Assembly (NCBI RefSeq): GCF_051014685.1
Contig: NC_135061.1
Location: 7,732,673-7,796,672, forward strand
Direction of reading: 5' to 3'
Length of the DNA: 64,000 nucleotides
From: Ptiloglossa arizonensis
Lineage: Eukaryota; Arthropoda; Insecta; Hymenoptera; Colletidae
Both the position numbers and the translations under genes were made by a program. The notes under the pieces are model-generated. The model saw only the letters and a list, made by a program, of their open reading frames with translations. It ran no database searches and was not told the origin of the DNA. Shown here piece by piece: positions 10,861 to 28,030 of this stretch (within the stretch, counting starts at the first letter, position 1; each line of letters starts with the position of its first letter).

Positions 10861-13841
10861 AATAGACTAGATCATAATTCTTGTCCATGTTTCGACGATA
10901 CTTGATTGAATTGCATCGGTACTTTAAGAAATGTCAACAAGTAAATCTTATTAATACCATTGACAGCTTGTTCGGATATTCGGCACTTTAAGCCAATGCT
11001 TAAGAATTAATACGTAATGAAATTCATGTTCCGTGTTATATAAAGTCGTACTTGCGTATTCTATTTTTTTTATATTTATATATAGTAGTCATTAAAATAT
11101 TGTACGCCTTAAAGTAACCATTGGCTTACAAAGAGAATAGGTTATTCAAGGGAATTCAAGAATTGCGATAGAATAGGTAATCGATATATATTGGATTTTA
11201 GCGTACGAGCGAATACTTTAAAATATAAAAAACATAGCATATACGGAAACACCGAAACTACATATTCTACACGGTACGAGATATTTTCCGTATTATAAAT
11301 ATAAAATACTAAAAGTTCTACATATTAAATATTCTCTATATATAAGAGAACGCGAGTCAAATGTGCTAAACTGTTAGTTTTTATTGGAAAAGATTATTTC
11401 AAAAGTTGCTCTCACCTTTGTATTTAAGCGGTCTTAAAAAAAATTTGTCTCTCTATCAGAGACAAGCAGTATTCACAAATTTCCTGGAGTACGAGCAGCA
11501 TAAGATGTCGGTTGTAGATTACCTGCATAAAAATAGCTATTATTTGCATATAACTATTTTCATATTAGACGATGAAATAACTATTATATTTAAATTGGTA
11601 CAGTCTAGTATAACGACGTATATTGGAAATTAATTCGAAAAAGGTAATAAAATATACTTAATCAACGATAACTTAATCCTTGAATCCAACAAATTATTCT
11701 GTTCGTCGCATATTAGAAAACTGTTGGCCAGAGCGTTATCTCATAGCCATTCGTGCGACCACGTATAGGTTATATTTACCAAAATTAATTCTGAAAACAG
11801 AATGAAATATATTTAATAAATAATAGTTACACTTTCGAGACTTACCTTAAATATCGCGCATCTGAAAGATATCGATGGAGCACTGTTATTTTATAGCGAA
11901 CGATGCGATCGGTCGCGACGTTACATACGTGCATAAAAATTAATTCTGCGCATCTATGTTACGCAGCCGTAAAGTGGCTTGGCGCGAGACCAAGACGCGT
12001 GCCAAAAAGGGGAAGGGGTAACGGGATCTAGGGACTTTCCCCTTAAACGGCAAGAATTGGCGCGCCACCCCTGTACGATATAAAATTTGAATTTGTTTAT
12101 CGCACTTTATACACGTACGGCTCTCGCAGAAGAGTTTACAATTTGATATCGTTCGCGTTGGCGCCGCTTTCCTTTCCGGTACCTTCAAACGACGTTATTA
12201 CGTAACAAGGGACTCGCTTCCGGCGTCGATTAGATAGCGGTGCGACCAAAAAGACACAGAAAGAAACCAGTTTCTAAGGAGTGTCGTTAAGGGAAACACC
12301 GCTGTTCCAACTTTAGTATCGAGAGTAATTTATGGTTCTATTACGAATGTCGACATTTTTGGAACACAGTACCGCTAAAAATTGCGTTCGAAACGCAGGA
12401 AATTTTCGTAATAAAACGTAGTCGATTTTCTCTAACGAACTAACGAAGATCTCGACCAGCGACTATTTGTTAAGTCAGCGTATGCCCTTAATGCGGGTCG
12501 AGGTCTTTGTACATACAGTTGCTTCGGATCAATATGTAACATACAATACACGCACGAGTGTCGTGCAAGGTCTCTTGAAGATAAAAGGTGCGAAACGATG
12601 ACCCTGTGCGACGATTAAAGCAGGTAATATAATATTTACAGGCTCGTTTAGATAGAGTCCTGTAGAATCTCGAAGCATTCGTGCTCGACGAACGATTCGA
12701 ATAATCGAACTTTCATCGATTTTGTTCGGGTCGTCCTTTTATAAATTTTCGTCCGCGTACATTATCATCCGCGTACACGAGTATAGAGAAAGTAACTGGC
12801 GCACCTACTTTTACATTTGCATACGTATTGTAACACCAACTGTGCAATTGGTGTTACCTTGTCGAAGCTGATAGAAAGCACCTGAATGTTTATCTATGCA
12901 CTTGATTAAAAGCGAAGAAGGACATTTATTGTTACCTTGGTCGTTATCGGGCCGTTATCTCAACTCGTGAAAAAGAAGCTCACGGTAGAGAATTTTAACA
13001 CCCTTGTAAAACTGTTTCGCCTAATCAATTCGGCCGTTAAGATTAAAAGGATAGTACATTCTTCTACCTCCGTGCTCGATAAATTGCCGTGGCGTTTTGC
13101 GGGCAAGATTAATCATCTTTGAAGGAAGCCATCGAACAGTTACGAACATAATTAATAACCAATTGGAATACGTTACCTCGGGAAATAGGAACACGTCCTT
13201 CGGGAAACACGTACGAGTACATTTTCCTTGCTCGATAATTTTCGACTACGCGGCACTGCATTGCAAAATACGTCGAAATTTATCGTAGAAAGATAAGTTC
13301 GGGGAATAAGTACGTACCAGCCGCATACGCTCGCTGTTAGAGAAATTCATCTTCCCTAAAACTGTCCACTCGGTGTTCGAAAGATTACGAGAAAGCTTGT
13401 TCGATGTAACCGGCGCAAGCGACCGTTAAGAGATCGACCCAGTACGAACACCGAAGACAGTGTCGAACCAATGGAAAGCCTCGTTCAGTCCTCTCGAAGA
13501 AATCTCGGTTTCGTTTTCGTGGTATATCCCGATACGTGATTCCCAGTTATCGTTCCTTCGCGACGCTAGTTGTTCCACTCAGGGTGGATCCCCGACCGGC
13601 TGCATCGATCTTGCTGTTCGGTTTCGTTCGGGGGTTCGATGCACTTTTATTGTCGGCGAGATCAATCGGTGGACGCGCGATACCCTTTCGCGTGACGCGC
13701 GAGGGGCTGGGGTGGTACGGGGAAGAGAATAAAGAAAAAGGAAAAACGGAAACGAGAAATCACCGAACAATACCCGGAGCCAGATAACAGCACGAAGCGG
13801 CGACGACCACGTAGGTGGGGAACACGAGACACACGATGTGG

Positions 13842-13880
13842 AATAAATAGTGGCCTGAAATCGAGCGGAATTCAGTCGCA
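13842..13880 (+). promoter_or_regulatory. Candidate core promoter of the hyaluronidase gene
   Basis: An AATAAATA TATA-like element at 13842-13849 lies about 30 bases upstream of TTCAGTC at 13871-13877, which matches the arthropod initiator TCAGT with A at 13874 as the predicted start. The spacing is what an insect TATA plus initiator promoter would show, and the resulting 5'UTR to the ATG at 14094 would be about 220 bases. This is inferred from motif and spacing only. Confidence 0.4.
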
Positions 13881-14093
13881 CCGCTGTTGTACCATCGTCG
13901 TTGGCGTTTATTCACGACGAACTCGTTAGAGGTCATCGTGAAGTCAGCCGATCCTACGTACCGTCAGGATAAATCGATAAGTACCGGCGGGCGACCTGTT
14001 CGCGTTAGATCGTGGTCGGAGTTCCGCGAGAGCTGAACAAGTGCTTGCCGTCTTCGATTGATGGTAAACGAATTCTGTAAACGTAATCGAAGA

Positions 14094-16551
<2,458 letters not shown>

Positions 16552-16830
16552 CGAAACACCGGAGACTAGGATCTTGTCAAAGAAACAGAAAACGGAAATG
16601 GTACAGGGTCCTCGTTGGTTTCTAATTCTCGCGCGTACGATTACCGTAAGCGAGCCAGCCGCGCGGACGAGGCTGCTCGACCTTCGACGGAGAAAGACGC
16701 TGGACGCCAGATGTATCGCTGAAACCAAAGACGAAACCTAGACGAGACATTGCTTCGCACGTTTGATCGCGCGAACGGCCAGTTGTCGAAGCAACGATCG
16801 AAATAAATTTCGAAATAAACCTACGAAGAA
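16552..16830 (+). other. Hyaluronidase 3'UTR with two polyadenylation signals
   Basis: Two AATAAA hexamers at 16802-16807 and 16814-16819 lie about 260 bases after the stop codon. They are the likely end of the transcript. Confidence 0.55.
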
Positions 16831-17276
16831 TCGTCTCTTTCATTTCTCCCGGCGATACTCGGAACCGTCCGTAATATTCCCGATCGTTTCCAGGTCCGCG
16901 AGATGCTCGGTAAACGATTCGGTGGATCCTTCGCGTGGCACCCCCTGAAAAAACCACCGAGAAAACTAGCGGTCGGAGCTCGCGACGAAGGCACTTGAGC
17001 GCTAGCGTACGACAAGTTTTACTGGTTCGAGGTGTAAGGCCTCGGGCGATCTTGCTTTTTACAGTACACACGACGTCGTTGTAGAGGTAGTCAAAGATCT
17101 CTCTTGCTTACCGTTGATCCCTCTCCCCTCTCCATCCTGTTCGGAGAGCGATCCTTTCTCTTTCTGTTTTCCCGAGGATACCTGGAGAAACTGGGAGAAC
17201 GAGAAAGACAGAGAACGGAACGGGAACGGCGCGGAACCGAACGTACCGAGTAGAAGGAGGAGCTGAAGGAGACTCC

Positions 17277-17346
17277 GGTGGTGGTGGTGGTGGAGGTGGA
17301 GCAAGAGGAGGAGGAGGAGGAGGAGGAGGAGGAGGAGGAGGAGGAG
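17277..17346 (+). repeat. (GGT)n/(GAG)n trinucleotide tract
   Basis: Compound trinucleotide repeat: GGT units followed by about 15 GAG/GGA units. It lies about 400 bases upstream of a strong splice donor and could be in a transcript leader. Confidence 0.9.
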
Positions 17347-17557
17347 AACGGAACACGAGAGATCGGCAGCACAGTTTCGTGTTCAGCTCAGCTCGGTTCG
17401 GCTCAGCCTCGTATCGGATCTTCGTGTTTCGAGACAAACCGTTCTTCAAATTTGTCCCTACAGATCGGCCCCCACCGATCCGATAGTCTTCGCTGCTGGG
17501 ACAGCGGCAGAGGTCCGTACGAGCATCGAGTGAAAATCGCGCGAGCAATACCGTTTT

Positions 17558-17699
17558 ATTTCGTTTCGTTTCGTTTCGTTTCGTTTCGTTTCGTTTCGTT
17601 TCGTTTCGTTTGTTCGTTCGTTCGTACGTTCGTTCGTTCGTTCGTTCGTTCGTTCGTCCGTTCGTTCGTGCGTTCGTTCGTTCGTTCGTTCGTTCGTTC
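17558..17699 (+). repeat. Stacked TTTCG pentamer and TTCG tetramer arrays
   Basis: About ten TTTCG pentamers (17558-17610) run without a break into about 22 TTCG tetramers (17611-17699, with a few CGTA/CGTC/CGTG variants). The change of period by loss of one T is visible at the junction. Confidence 0.93.
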
Positions 17700-18593
17700 T
17701 GTTTACCGATCGTTCATCGCCGAGTCGTAGAGTGGTGCGTAGTTCGCGACGTCGCTGACGTACACGGAGGTGAGTGACAGTTTCTTTGGAAAAGCCAAGG
17801 CTGTTTTGCCGCACGCTGGTTGGCAGCTCGAGATCGTTGCCAGAGTTGCCAGACTGTGATGTGTACGCTACGAGACACCGCGCCACGAATGATTCGATCG
17901 CGAACATCGTATCGAGGATTACTCCGTAATCGTAGAAACGGATGGTTAATATTTCGAAAGTGCTTCCGGCAATGATGGTCCCGCGAGACGATCCACTCGA
18001 TTCTTTCGAGCGGACACTTGAACGGGCCAACCTGTACTTCCGATGAACACGAGATACGCATACTAGTATTTTTCTAACCTTTCGATCGAAAGAATTCTAC
18101 AAGAGTTCGTCGTCGATCGGGTTTCTTCTCGCGCGATCGTTCTTTCCCGAGCGAAAGAAAGTTAGCACCAGCTGAGCACAGTCGCGGTGATCACAGGCTC
18201 TTAGAGAGACCGTAGTCGAGGGACAGGGACTCGGTCGGCTAAATAGTTCAGAAGCACCAAATCCAAACCGTTTTGCCCACTAATCCTAATACCAGACCCT
18301 ATTCTCGAGTTAATGATAGCTCTTCTTAGACGCAACAGTTAACTTCCAAAGCTGAACCGTTGCGCGGTAGCCGACTCGCCATCGGGGTCCTTTCTAATGA
18401 AGACCTTTTGCGACCGAGTGGACTCGCCACTGTGCGGTTAATTGGCTAATCTCGAAAATATCCGAGCGAAAACGCAGTGTATCGACTCCACGGGTGTCCG
18501 CGGCGATCGAGAGAATCGATCATTTCCGTCGATCGAGTGCCACGAAATCGAGACTATCGTCGAACGAACGCGTTGTTAATATTGTTAACCGGT

Positions 18594-18678
18594 CCTCCCC
18601 TGTCTCCCAGTCCCCCAGTCCCCAGTCCCCCTGCCCCCCGTACCTTGTCCCCTGTCCCCTGTCCCCTGTCCCCCGTTC
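18594..18678 (+). repeat. C-rich CCCCAGT/CCCCTGT repeat
   Basis: Degenerate seven- to eight-base units of CCCCAGT and CCCCTGT. The minus strand is G-rich, with many runs of four or more G, so it has quadruplex potential. Confidence 0.75.
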
Positions 18679-19389
18679 CCGGACAAAGTGGTCCGTATTT
18701 AATTACATCTTACGGTGCGCTTATTTTCGAAGCTGCGAGTAGTCCGACTCACGCCTTTCGAGTAATTAGACGTTGTAGAAAATAGAGAATAACGCCCTCG
18801 GTTCAATCGGTGTTTCGAACCACTCGTTACGAACTCTCGTTCAATCATCTCTCTTCCGTTTGGGAAAAGAAAATTTACGCATCCGTGTTTTCGTTACTGT
18901 CCACCGAGCCCCGAAGCTTCTTACCGCGAACGTTCCACCAGTAGGCTGTGTAGCCCGTAACGAACCATGAAAAATCTGAGGTGCTTCCGGGGGGTCCGTG
19001 ACACTTGATACCGATATCCATGAGGTCAGGCTGCAAGGGCGACCGAAACTAGCTGTGTCATCCGGCAGCGGCATGGTGTTCGCGCCCCTCGGCTAACGGG
19101 TTATCGGTTACCAGAAAAAATCGTTAAAAGAACAAAGTACAAATTGCCATCTCTCGGTGGAGGAGGAACACCTAGCAACTGGTATATTGCGAAATCGACC
19201 GAGATAAAGACTCTCTCGGCTCCCCTCCTCCTCCGTTCTAGGTGTTCCTTTTTCCTCTTCGATCGATTTCTTTCTTTGGCAATCCTATCGAGGGGGTCGC
19301 TTTTCAAAACGGATGCTCCGGTGATAAAGAATCGAGAGAAGAGAAAATCGGATCGAAAGGGACGGGGAACTCGCGGTCGTTGTTTTCCT

Positions 19390-19403
<14 letters not shown>

Positions 19404-19422
<19 letters not shown>

Positions 19423-19425
19423 TTT
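19404..19425 (+). repeat. Poly-T tract
   Basis: About 22 consecutive T bases following a T-rich stretch. It could be the tail of a minus-strand retroposed element, but no target-site duplication is obvious. Confidence 0.8.
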
Positions 19426-20238
19426 CATTCGCTCGTTAGAAGACAGGGAAGACGCGGAAAGAGAGCACGAGAGAGCTAGTAGCGGCCAGGCTCGAGGAAG
19501 ACGAAAGGGCCCGTTTTAAAGAGGCGAGCATTAAAAACAACAATGTCATTACATTTTAACGACCTGTTCTTGGGCTCTACCCTCCCTTTTAAGAACGTTC
19601 GTTTGCAGGTATGTGGTCCGCGTTCTCGCGGGGGCCATCACACCGGGAGAGAATTTTTAAAGCGGCGCGCACACCGACTTCTCTCCTTTTTTCGCGAAAA
19701 GCTCTCGCGTCGCGGCTCTGTCCAATCTCGACGCGATCGAAAAAATTTCCGCTCGATCGTGACTCGGAAACGCGAGATCGACTTCTTGAAATGATACATC
19801 GGCCCCGTGAGAAATTACCTCGCGGGTGACATCTTGACGGTCTAAGGGCCAGCCGCGAAAACGGCCGCGGGTCGGACATCGCTCAGCGTCGAGGCGCTCG
19901 GGCGTTGAAATTTCAACGGGCTTAAAATCGTGATCTAATCGAGGGAACGAAGAGGGTGCGAAAGCAGCTTAATCCGACACTGGCCACTGCATAGGACCCC
20001 TCCAGCTCGAGTCCGTACCTCTCTCCCCGGGCCGATCTTTCCCCACGCAATCTGGGCATGCCGTGCAGCTCGCGAAGAATTAGTATGGGCGAAGTAACAA
20101 AAGCACGAGGAACAAGCGCGGGGGGCGTGCGGAGAGTGGCAGCGAAGGAGGAAGAAAAAAAAGGAGCCGAGATGGCGCCACACGTCCAGCGTGTTTTCGG
20201 GGCATCCTCCGGTGCTGTTGGCAAACTCCTTTTTTTTT

Positions 20239-20341
20239 CTTCTTCTTCTTCTGCTTCTGCTTCTTCTTCTTCTTCTTCTTCTTCTTCTTCTTCTTCTTCT
20301 TCTTCTTCTTCTTCTTCTTCTTCTTCTTGTTCTTCTTCTTC
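20239..20341 (+). repeat. (TTC)n trinucleotide tract
   Basis: About 34 TTC units with two TGC interruptions near the left end and one TTG near the right. It gives serine or leucine strings in forward frames, with no coding support. Confidence 0.93.
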
Positions 20342-21926
20342 AGTCCCTACCCTCGCTTCTCTCTACCGTTCCGTCTCGTTTCTTCTCGTCCACGCGGGTC
20401 ACTGGTCCACTCTCTTGCTTCTGGCGCGTTGTGCACCCTCTCCCGGGGCCGATTCCTTTTTTATTTCGCTCCCCTTCTGGACCCTCACCCTGCGGGCCCC
20501 CCTATTAGTTCGGCCACGGCACCGTATTGCCGGAAAAAAACGAAAAAAAAAAGGAAAAAGAGCAAAGGACGGTCGCGAAATGCGAAATTGGGCTAGACCA
20601 AATCAAGAGATAAGGATTTCTCGTTAAAATGGAAGACCGTATTGCGTTCGAAAATTAACGTTTAATCTGCGGCAATAATCGAGGCGCATTCTTTGAACGA
20701 TCTTCCTCGGTGTGTATTTCCTCGGTGTCGATATACGTAACGGATGATTTTCCGATGTAAACGAATCGAAGTCAGCTTCTCTTGCGCTCCTTTCGTGACA
20801 AGGGATTTCGAAAATAAACGTCGACGGTGTACCCGGCGACTCTAACCAAATATGGTTGCGTTTAGATAAAGCCGAAGGCGATCGAGAAACTAGTACAGTT
20901 GGTACCGTGAGCTCGAACCCGCGCCTATTCGCCTTCCATTGGTCGAGAAACTTGAACCACCTTGCTTCTAGCGATTTTTCTTCTTCCTCTTATTTTCTTT
21001 GTTCCTTTTCGTTTACGGCAAAGTACTCCGGCAAAGAGATCATGAAATCTCCGTGTACCCGAGGTGACAGGGCCGTACGAACCCTGGTGCAATTGTCTCC
21101 TAGACACCAGCTGCTATTGTCTCCCATTTTGTTTCCGGAAATATCTTCTATCGTCACGTGTCTAGTAACCAGGTTCCAAACATTTTTCCACTCCGTGTGT
21201 ACTCTGCGTATACTCGGCATACTATATAATAGGAAGCTATTAAATTGACCGGCGAAATGCTCTTGGATAGAGATAAATTATAATTATAATTTTTAGAAAC
21301 CATAATTTTCATTGGAAACTGGAAAACTAAAACCCCTCTTGTCCATGTAACGTTCCGTTCGCCAACGTAACCATTTATAGGGTAACCTATAGTAACTCAA
21401 CGACCGGCGCTCCAAATTTACAACGATTCTCCAAAGCGCTTACAACACACGAATTTCAATATTTGTAAACTTTTAAATAGCATTAGGACGCTGAGCAAAT
21501 ATTTCGAATAAAAATTCTCAAAATCGTACCTTTCTTAATTTTTACGAACTATCGTACTGGATCGGAAAAGGCCCATGCACGTTGAACCAAAGATTAAAGC
21601 GACTCTTTGATCGGTCGCTAAATCATTTTCCTTTCGGTCGATTGGTCAGAGACCAACCAAGGAGTCCTGGAATCGGCCAGTCGGAGAGGTCCCTAAATCA
21701 CAAACTCCTCGAGAATCTTGATCGTTGACTCTCCGCGTGTTCTCCGTTCGATCGTCCAGTTTGTCAAACATAATTTTTTCCCCCGGTGGGGTGAATAGTC
21801 CGAATGAAATATGAATTCCGGCGCGTCACGTTCCGCGGACTCACGCCCCCTCCCCCTTGGGCCTGTCATAGGTGCAAAGTTCGGAAGAATGATTTTAATC
21901 CCGCGCTTTTTAAAGGGATCCCCCGG

Positions 21927-21930
<4 letters not shown>

Positions 21931-21976
<46 letters not shown>
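21931..21976 (+). repeat. (GCGACG)n hexamer tract
   Basis: Seven to eight copies of a GCGACG hexamer within CpG-rich DNA. The DG or AT dipeptide strings it gives are not supported as coding. Confidence 0.88.
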
Positions 21977-21977
<1 letters not shown>

Positions 21978-24900
21978 CAAACGAACAGATTCCGTTCGTG
22001 GCGTGCACGAATCGCGGCACCCTTTGTGCCGGCCCGCCTAGGCTCGGGGGCGCGTCAAATTTGGTTGAAAATCAAATTAATCTCGCGGCTGGGCGCAGGT
22101 CTCTCTCCCGTTCCCTTCTCTGGCTCTCACTATGCCCGGTTGCTCTCTCGCTCCCTCACCGTCGGTCAGACCGTCCTCGTTCATCGTTCCCAAACGACAC
22201 GAGCAAATCGAAGGAACGGGACTGAGAGGAAGGTGGAGAAGGAGGTGGACGCGGAGGTCCTCCACGCCACCGACACGGACCCAGAGGCGAGAAGAGAAGG
22301 TGGCGCAGCAACAAAGAGCTTTGGACTTCTGGCTGCGACCCGGCCAGGGCCGTATTTATTTCGATATCCTTTACCGCGGCGACCCGCGACTCGGCTGGAA
22401 CACTTCTCAGAGCTATACCGACTTCGCGCCGGAGTTTAAATAATCATTTCGCGCTCCAACGACGGTTCATCGTTTAGGTTTGTTCAGCACGAGAGAAACT
22501 CGATAAATTAATATTTGTATACTTTTTTTATATTTTTCGTTAGATCTTGGTGACAGTATTATTGGTAAATTTTCAAGATTTTTCTGGTGAAAATGAGCCC
22601 AAACACGACCTCCTTTGGATTGTTTCCGAATTTGCCGAATTTCAGGAATGCGTGTCGCGTTTCGACTCGTTTTCATCGAGAAAACCTCGATAATTCCCAT
22701 TCGTACAGACACGGGGAAAAGTATAGAAATTTTTATCCGTCGTTAATGATCGATACTCTGAGTAACGCGCTGACTGTTGTTCTCTCTAGTTCTCTCTCTA
22801 ATTCGCTTCTTTCATCGAGGGGTACACGCGAGGTGAATACAATTACCCACCCCGCTTTCGAGTGGACTCTGACGTCGAATTTGTAACCAGGATGGTTGAG
22901 ATTAAGCTTTTCGACCCATATGAATTAAAAATGTTGCAGCTCCGAGAGACACGGTGTAGAATATCGAGTCGAAAACATTGAGAGTTGTAGTAAAACTACA
23001 AGTTTTGGGTTGTCGTGGATGAGACTGTCGTGGAATAATATTCCATTAACAGATCGAGGTCGTTGAATATAACCCCACCGTATCGGTTGCCTACACCCCC
23101 CACCTCCCCAGTTTATTTGTAACGCCATCGATTAAAACTGTGACCACAACCTCGTACGCAGCGATACCGTACGAGAAGCGATACTTTCCGATATTGTTCT
23201 CAATCAAGAGAGTGGTCCTGAACGATCGATCGAACTTGCGTATATAGTATAGTAGCCAGCACATGGAATTAAGGCTATCGTGTACCGATAATGTATCGAT
23301 TAGTTCGATTCAGAAGCCAAGCCTACCGATAAGATATGCTAATTACCTCGTGGAACACGTTAAGTACAGTTAAATTCCAATTACCAGCTATTTTTACTTG
23401 CCTCGTGTACAGAATTTATACAAGGTATTACGCAAAGATCTAACTGTAACGATTGTAAATTTCCAAGTGAAAGGAAACGCGGTAATACTGTTTTAAATAC
23501 CGAATCGAGATACGAGCCAAAATTTATTTTACCCCGATCTCGATTGCCTTTGTGTTCGACGTAGCTAGGTTTGACGGTATTCGGGGTGTAAAGAAGCCAA
23601 AGGATCGTGGTTTAGATAGCACGGATGAAGTGGTACTTATTGTAAGTCGTGAGACTCATCCGGATTAAGTGCGTCCCTGTTGCATCCTACTCGTTCATTC
23701 AAATCTCCGCTCGTAGGAATAAGATGGGCTGCCGAGCCATGTAGCCGCACACCTTTCCTCGCTGGCACGTACAGGGTGATTCAACAAAAATCAACCGAGA
23801 ACCCTAATTTTCGGGGTATCGTGTGTTTAAGCTAATTTGCGGCAGGTGTCACGTTGTAAGGAGATACAGCGCTGCGTGTCAACCTTTCCTCCTCGATATC
23901 CGTTGTTCGAATAATTGTAGCCCAAATATTGTCCATGGTCTCGCTTTTTGTTTTTTTTTCAATTTCTAGACTATTCGCACTATTAACATCTAATTCTAAC
24001 ACCAGAACATGACAATTATGGAAACAGAGATGCAATTATATTCATAAATTAATTTCCCTTACCATTTCCAGTGTTAATTAATACAGTTTCTTAGAATTTT
24101 CACGATTTTCAGGACGCCCCCAATTATTACATTTTCCAAAGCAAAATATTACTACAGTTTAAATGGTTCTCGAGCGTACGGTTAATCGTACGATTAAGAA
24201 AAGTTCTTACTCGATCTCGAACGATTCGATTGTTTCGGTTGAATCGTATCGCCTCGAGTCTTCTCTCATCGACGCTACGCTAGCGCGTCTTTTCGCCTAC
24301 TCGCCGTTCTTTTCATCTACCTTGCCACGCGGTTTCGAGTACTCGATTATCGGCGGACCAAAGTTCCTTTTCGCGGAACGCTCTGCAATCGTTTCGCAAC
24401 ACTCTCTCCTTTAGCGTTGCACGATCGTAATGTCGTCTTGCGCGGCAGCGAAACTGCTTCCATGGTTCTCGGAAGTCGTGGCGTAAGAAACCGTAGACTC
24501 GACGGCGTGAGAATAAAGTGGGACGAAAACCACGCGGAAAAGAAAAGGCGTCGTTCCACGAATGAAGTGGTGGACGAAGAGGAAACAGAGGAAGAAGCGA
24601 ACCAAGAAGAAGAAAAGGCCTCAGGAGTCTGGAATTGAAATGCATCGGAGGGGAACGAAAAGTTGATCCTCTCCTGGAAATACCGGGGACCAATTGTCCA
24701 GAGAGGGACGAGATTCCTTCTGTTGTCAGGAATTCAACTCGCGAGTCCAACGACAAAGTGAATTCCTGAAGGACGGAGGATGCACGGAGGGTTCCCGATG
24801 CTCCACAGTTAAATGGATCCGAGATTTCTGGGGCCCCGAAAAAAGAGCCCCGAAGCTCTCGTAATTGGGCCCGCACATCCTTTTACCTTGTCGTTCGTAC

Positions 24901-25470
24901 CACTTGTTCCCGCTGATCTCCCAAGGATCAAGAAAGATCGTACGATGAGATTGACGCTTTTTTCCGTCGCCATCGATTCGACCTGTCTATATATGTATAT
25001 ACTACGCTTCTCGTTCCTCTGTTCTCGTTGATGCAGAATTATCGCTTCATTACCGTTTGTTCCCGACTACGTTATTAACTACGTTCATTGGGAAATCGTT
25101 TCCCGATAATACTTCATCGCTCTATCCACCGTGTTTCATTTTCAATTATTCCTCACACTTTGAGCTGGCTGTTCTTTCCACTGTTCGGTCTTTCTTCGTG
25201 GCACTTTGCGGCCTCAAAAGAGTTTCGTATACCGCCGGAAAGAGTGCATCCCGTATTCAAGCCTCGTACCCCAAATCCAGCGCTATTTATGGCCAGGACG
25301 TCCACGAGAAAGTCTCCTCTTTCCCTTGATCCTCGTAGACCACGGGGAATTCCGTTATCTCAAAATCTCGGCGACTTAAAATTCGAGCATCTCCGCTCGT
25401 CGAGAATCAGGGAATCGGACTAACGATTTATGAATGGGTCCGGTCCTGTCGTCGCCAATAGGTAGATTGC

Positions 25471-25518
25471 TTCTCTCTCTCTCTCTCTCTCTTTCTCTCT
25501 TTTTCTTTCCCTCTTTCT
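25471..25518 (+). repeat. (CT)n microsatellite
   Basis: A CT dinucleotide run that degenerates into TTTCT units at its right end. Confidence 0.85.
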
Positions 25519-26003
25519 ATTAACCCCGTGTTGGCCGAAAGACGCGACGCGGTCCCAGGAGTTTACGAGAGACCCCTGTACGCACAGCTCGCCGCGCAGC
25601 TCGTTTTAAACGAAATTCACGCCAAGGGAAGAAAAAAAGAAAACGGAAGAGCAGCACGGAGAAGCGGCATCACGACAAATCCCAGTGACGTAATTTCAGA
25701 CGGTCGTCGAACCTGAGACCTCGAGAGTCACACCACGAGAGAGACCCACGACGACTTTCATTCATTCGGGGTGGGGACGAAACGCATACGCCGTGCACAC
25801 GTGTACGCCGCGCCTCGAATCGCAATCGCGAAATCTTTCCAACCCGACGATACCCAACGATACCCAACGACAACTCGTTCCCGCACACCAGACAGAAAAA
25901 GTTTGGTCCGGTGGTTAGAAACTTGGTTTTTCTCACCTGGCAACTGTTTCACACCGACGCTCGATCAGTTGGAAAGATTTAGATACACTTGCACGTACGC
26001 ACG

Positions 26004-26006
<3 letters not shown>

Positions 26007-26072
<66 letters not shown>
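26007..26072 (+). repeat. (CA)n(CT)n compound microsatellite forming the pyrimidine tract of an acceptor
   Basis: About 16 CA units followed by 16 TC units. Only 15 bases separate them from the acceptor GTTTCAG ending at 26087, three bases before the DAN-like start codon. The CT block therefore sits where the polypyrimidine tract of that 5' intron belongs. Confidence 0.9.
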
Positions 26073-26074
<2 letters not shown>

Positions 26075-26089
26075 TGCACTGTTTCAGAG

Positions 26090-27426
<1,337 letters not shown>

Positions 27427-27898
27427 ATGAAAAGAGGACGATTCCTCTCGCCAAGGAAAACGCGTGACTGGTCTATTTTAGACGTCAGACTGGTCCAGAG
27501 TTAACAGAAGACATTATTGGTATAGATGAAAATGCTCCGCTCGTCGTACGAGATCGTTTCTGTTTCTTTTTCCGTTAGGATCGTTCGTTGCCTAGTCCAG
27601 TCTACGGTTAGTTATCTGATTCAGTTCGATCACTGAGCTATTATTCGACGCTCAGTTTGATCCACTGTAAATAGAGACGGTTTTCGTTTTTCTTTGTTTT
27701 TAGTAGAAAAAGGATGACGCTTTGTTTTGTATTGTACTATTCGTTAAAATGTTATGTGTTATCGTCGAAGAGTAAACTGTTCGATTAGATTTACTTGGAT
27801 TGGGCAGCAGGTGTCTCGTTTGAGTTTTATTGTTCGAAGATAATATTGATTTCTCAATCGCCATTGGAAATTATGAGAGGGAAAGAGACGAGGGGGAG

Positions 27899-27937
<39 letters not shown>

Positions 27938-28030
27938 GAAATTCTAATATATATTTAATTATTATTATTATTATTAGTTAACTATTTAACATACTCGCGC
28001 GTCTAATAAAGGAATTTACATCCGTTTATA
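27427..28030 (+). other. 3'UTR of the DAN-like gene
   Basis: AT-rich, with a (GA)n run at 27898-27935 and an (ATT)n run at 27957-27975. It ends in AATAAA at 28005-28010, the likely polyadenylation signal about 580 bases after the stop codon. Confidence 0.6.

Larger units (their letters stand above)
6201..13840. other. Non-coding region without recognisable gene
   Basis: I found no exon with recognisable protein similarity. A CpG-rich part (6.2-9.5 kb) gives way to an AT-rich part (9.6-12 kb) and then to mixed sequence approaching the hyaluronidase promoter. Open frames of 90-140 codons occur, for example 7653-7228 on the minus strand and 9250-9525 on the plus strand, but none resembles a known family or has flanking splice or start evidence. 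A hexameric GCGTTC repeat lies at 6444-6487, and a small GC-rich island with paired imperfect repeats at 10753-10860. Confidence 0.5.
16831..26087. other. Non-coding, microsatellite-rich interval; possibly promoter and 5' intron of the DAN-like gene
   Basis: No exon with recognisable protein is present. The interval is unusually rich in simple repeats, listed separately. A strong consensus donor (GGAG|GTGAGT) at 17770 follows the repeat-rich, CpG-rich 17.3-17.7 kb stretch. It could close a non-coding first exon that splices to the acceptor at 26087, just before the DAN-like ATG, which would make this an 8.3-kb 5' intron. That link is inference. A sequence starting ACAGGGTGATTCA at about 23770 resembles ends of decayed insect transposons but has no partner end. 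Confidence 0.35.

Noticed and set aside
17458..18030. Minus-strand frame with an NERTNERT repeat
   Set aside because: The peptide repeat is the TTCG/TTTCG microsatellite read in reverse.
23765..23880. ACAGGGTGATTCA sequence as the end of a transposon
   Set aside because: Only one short end-like motif; no inverted partner, target duplication or transposase fragment was found.
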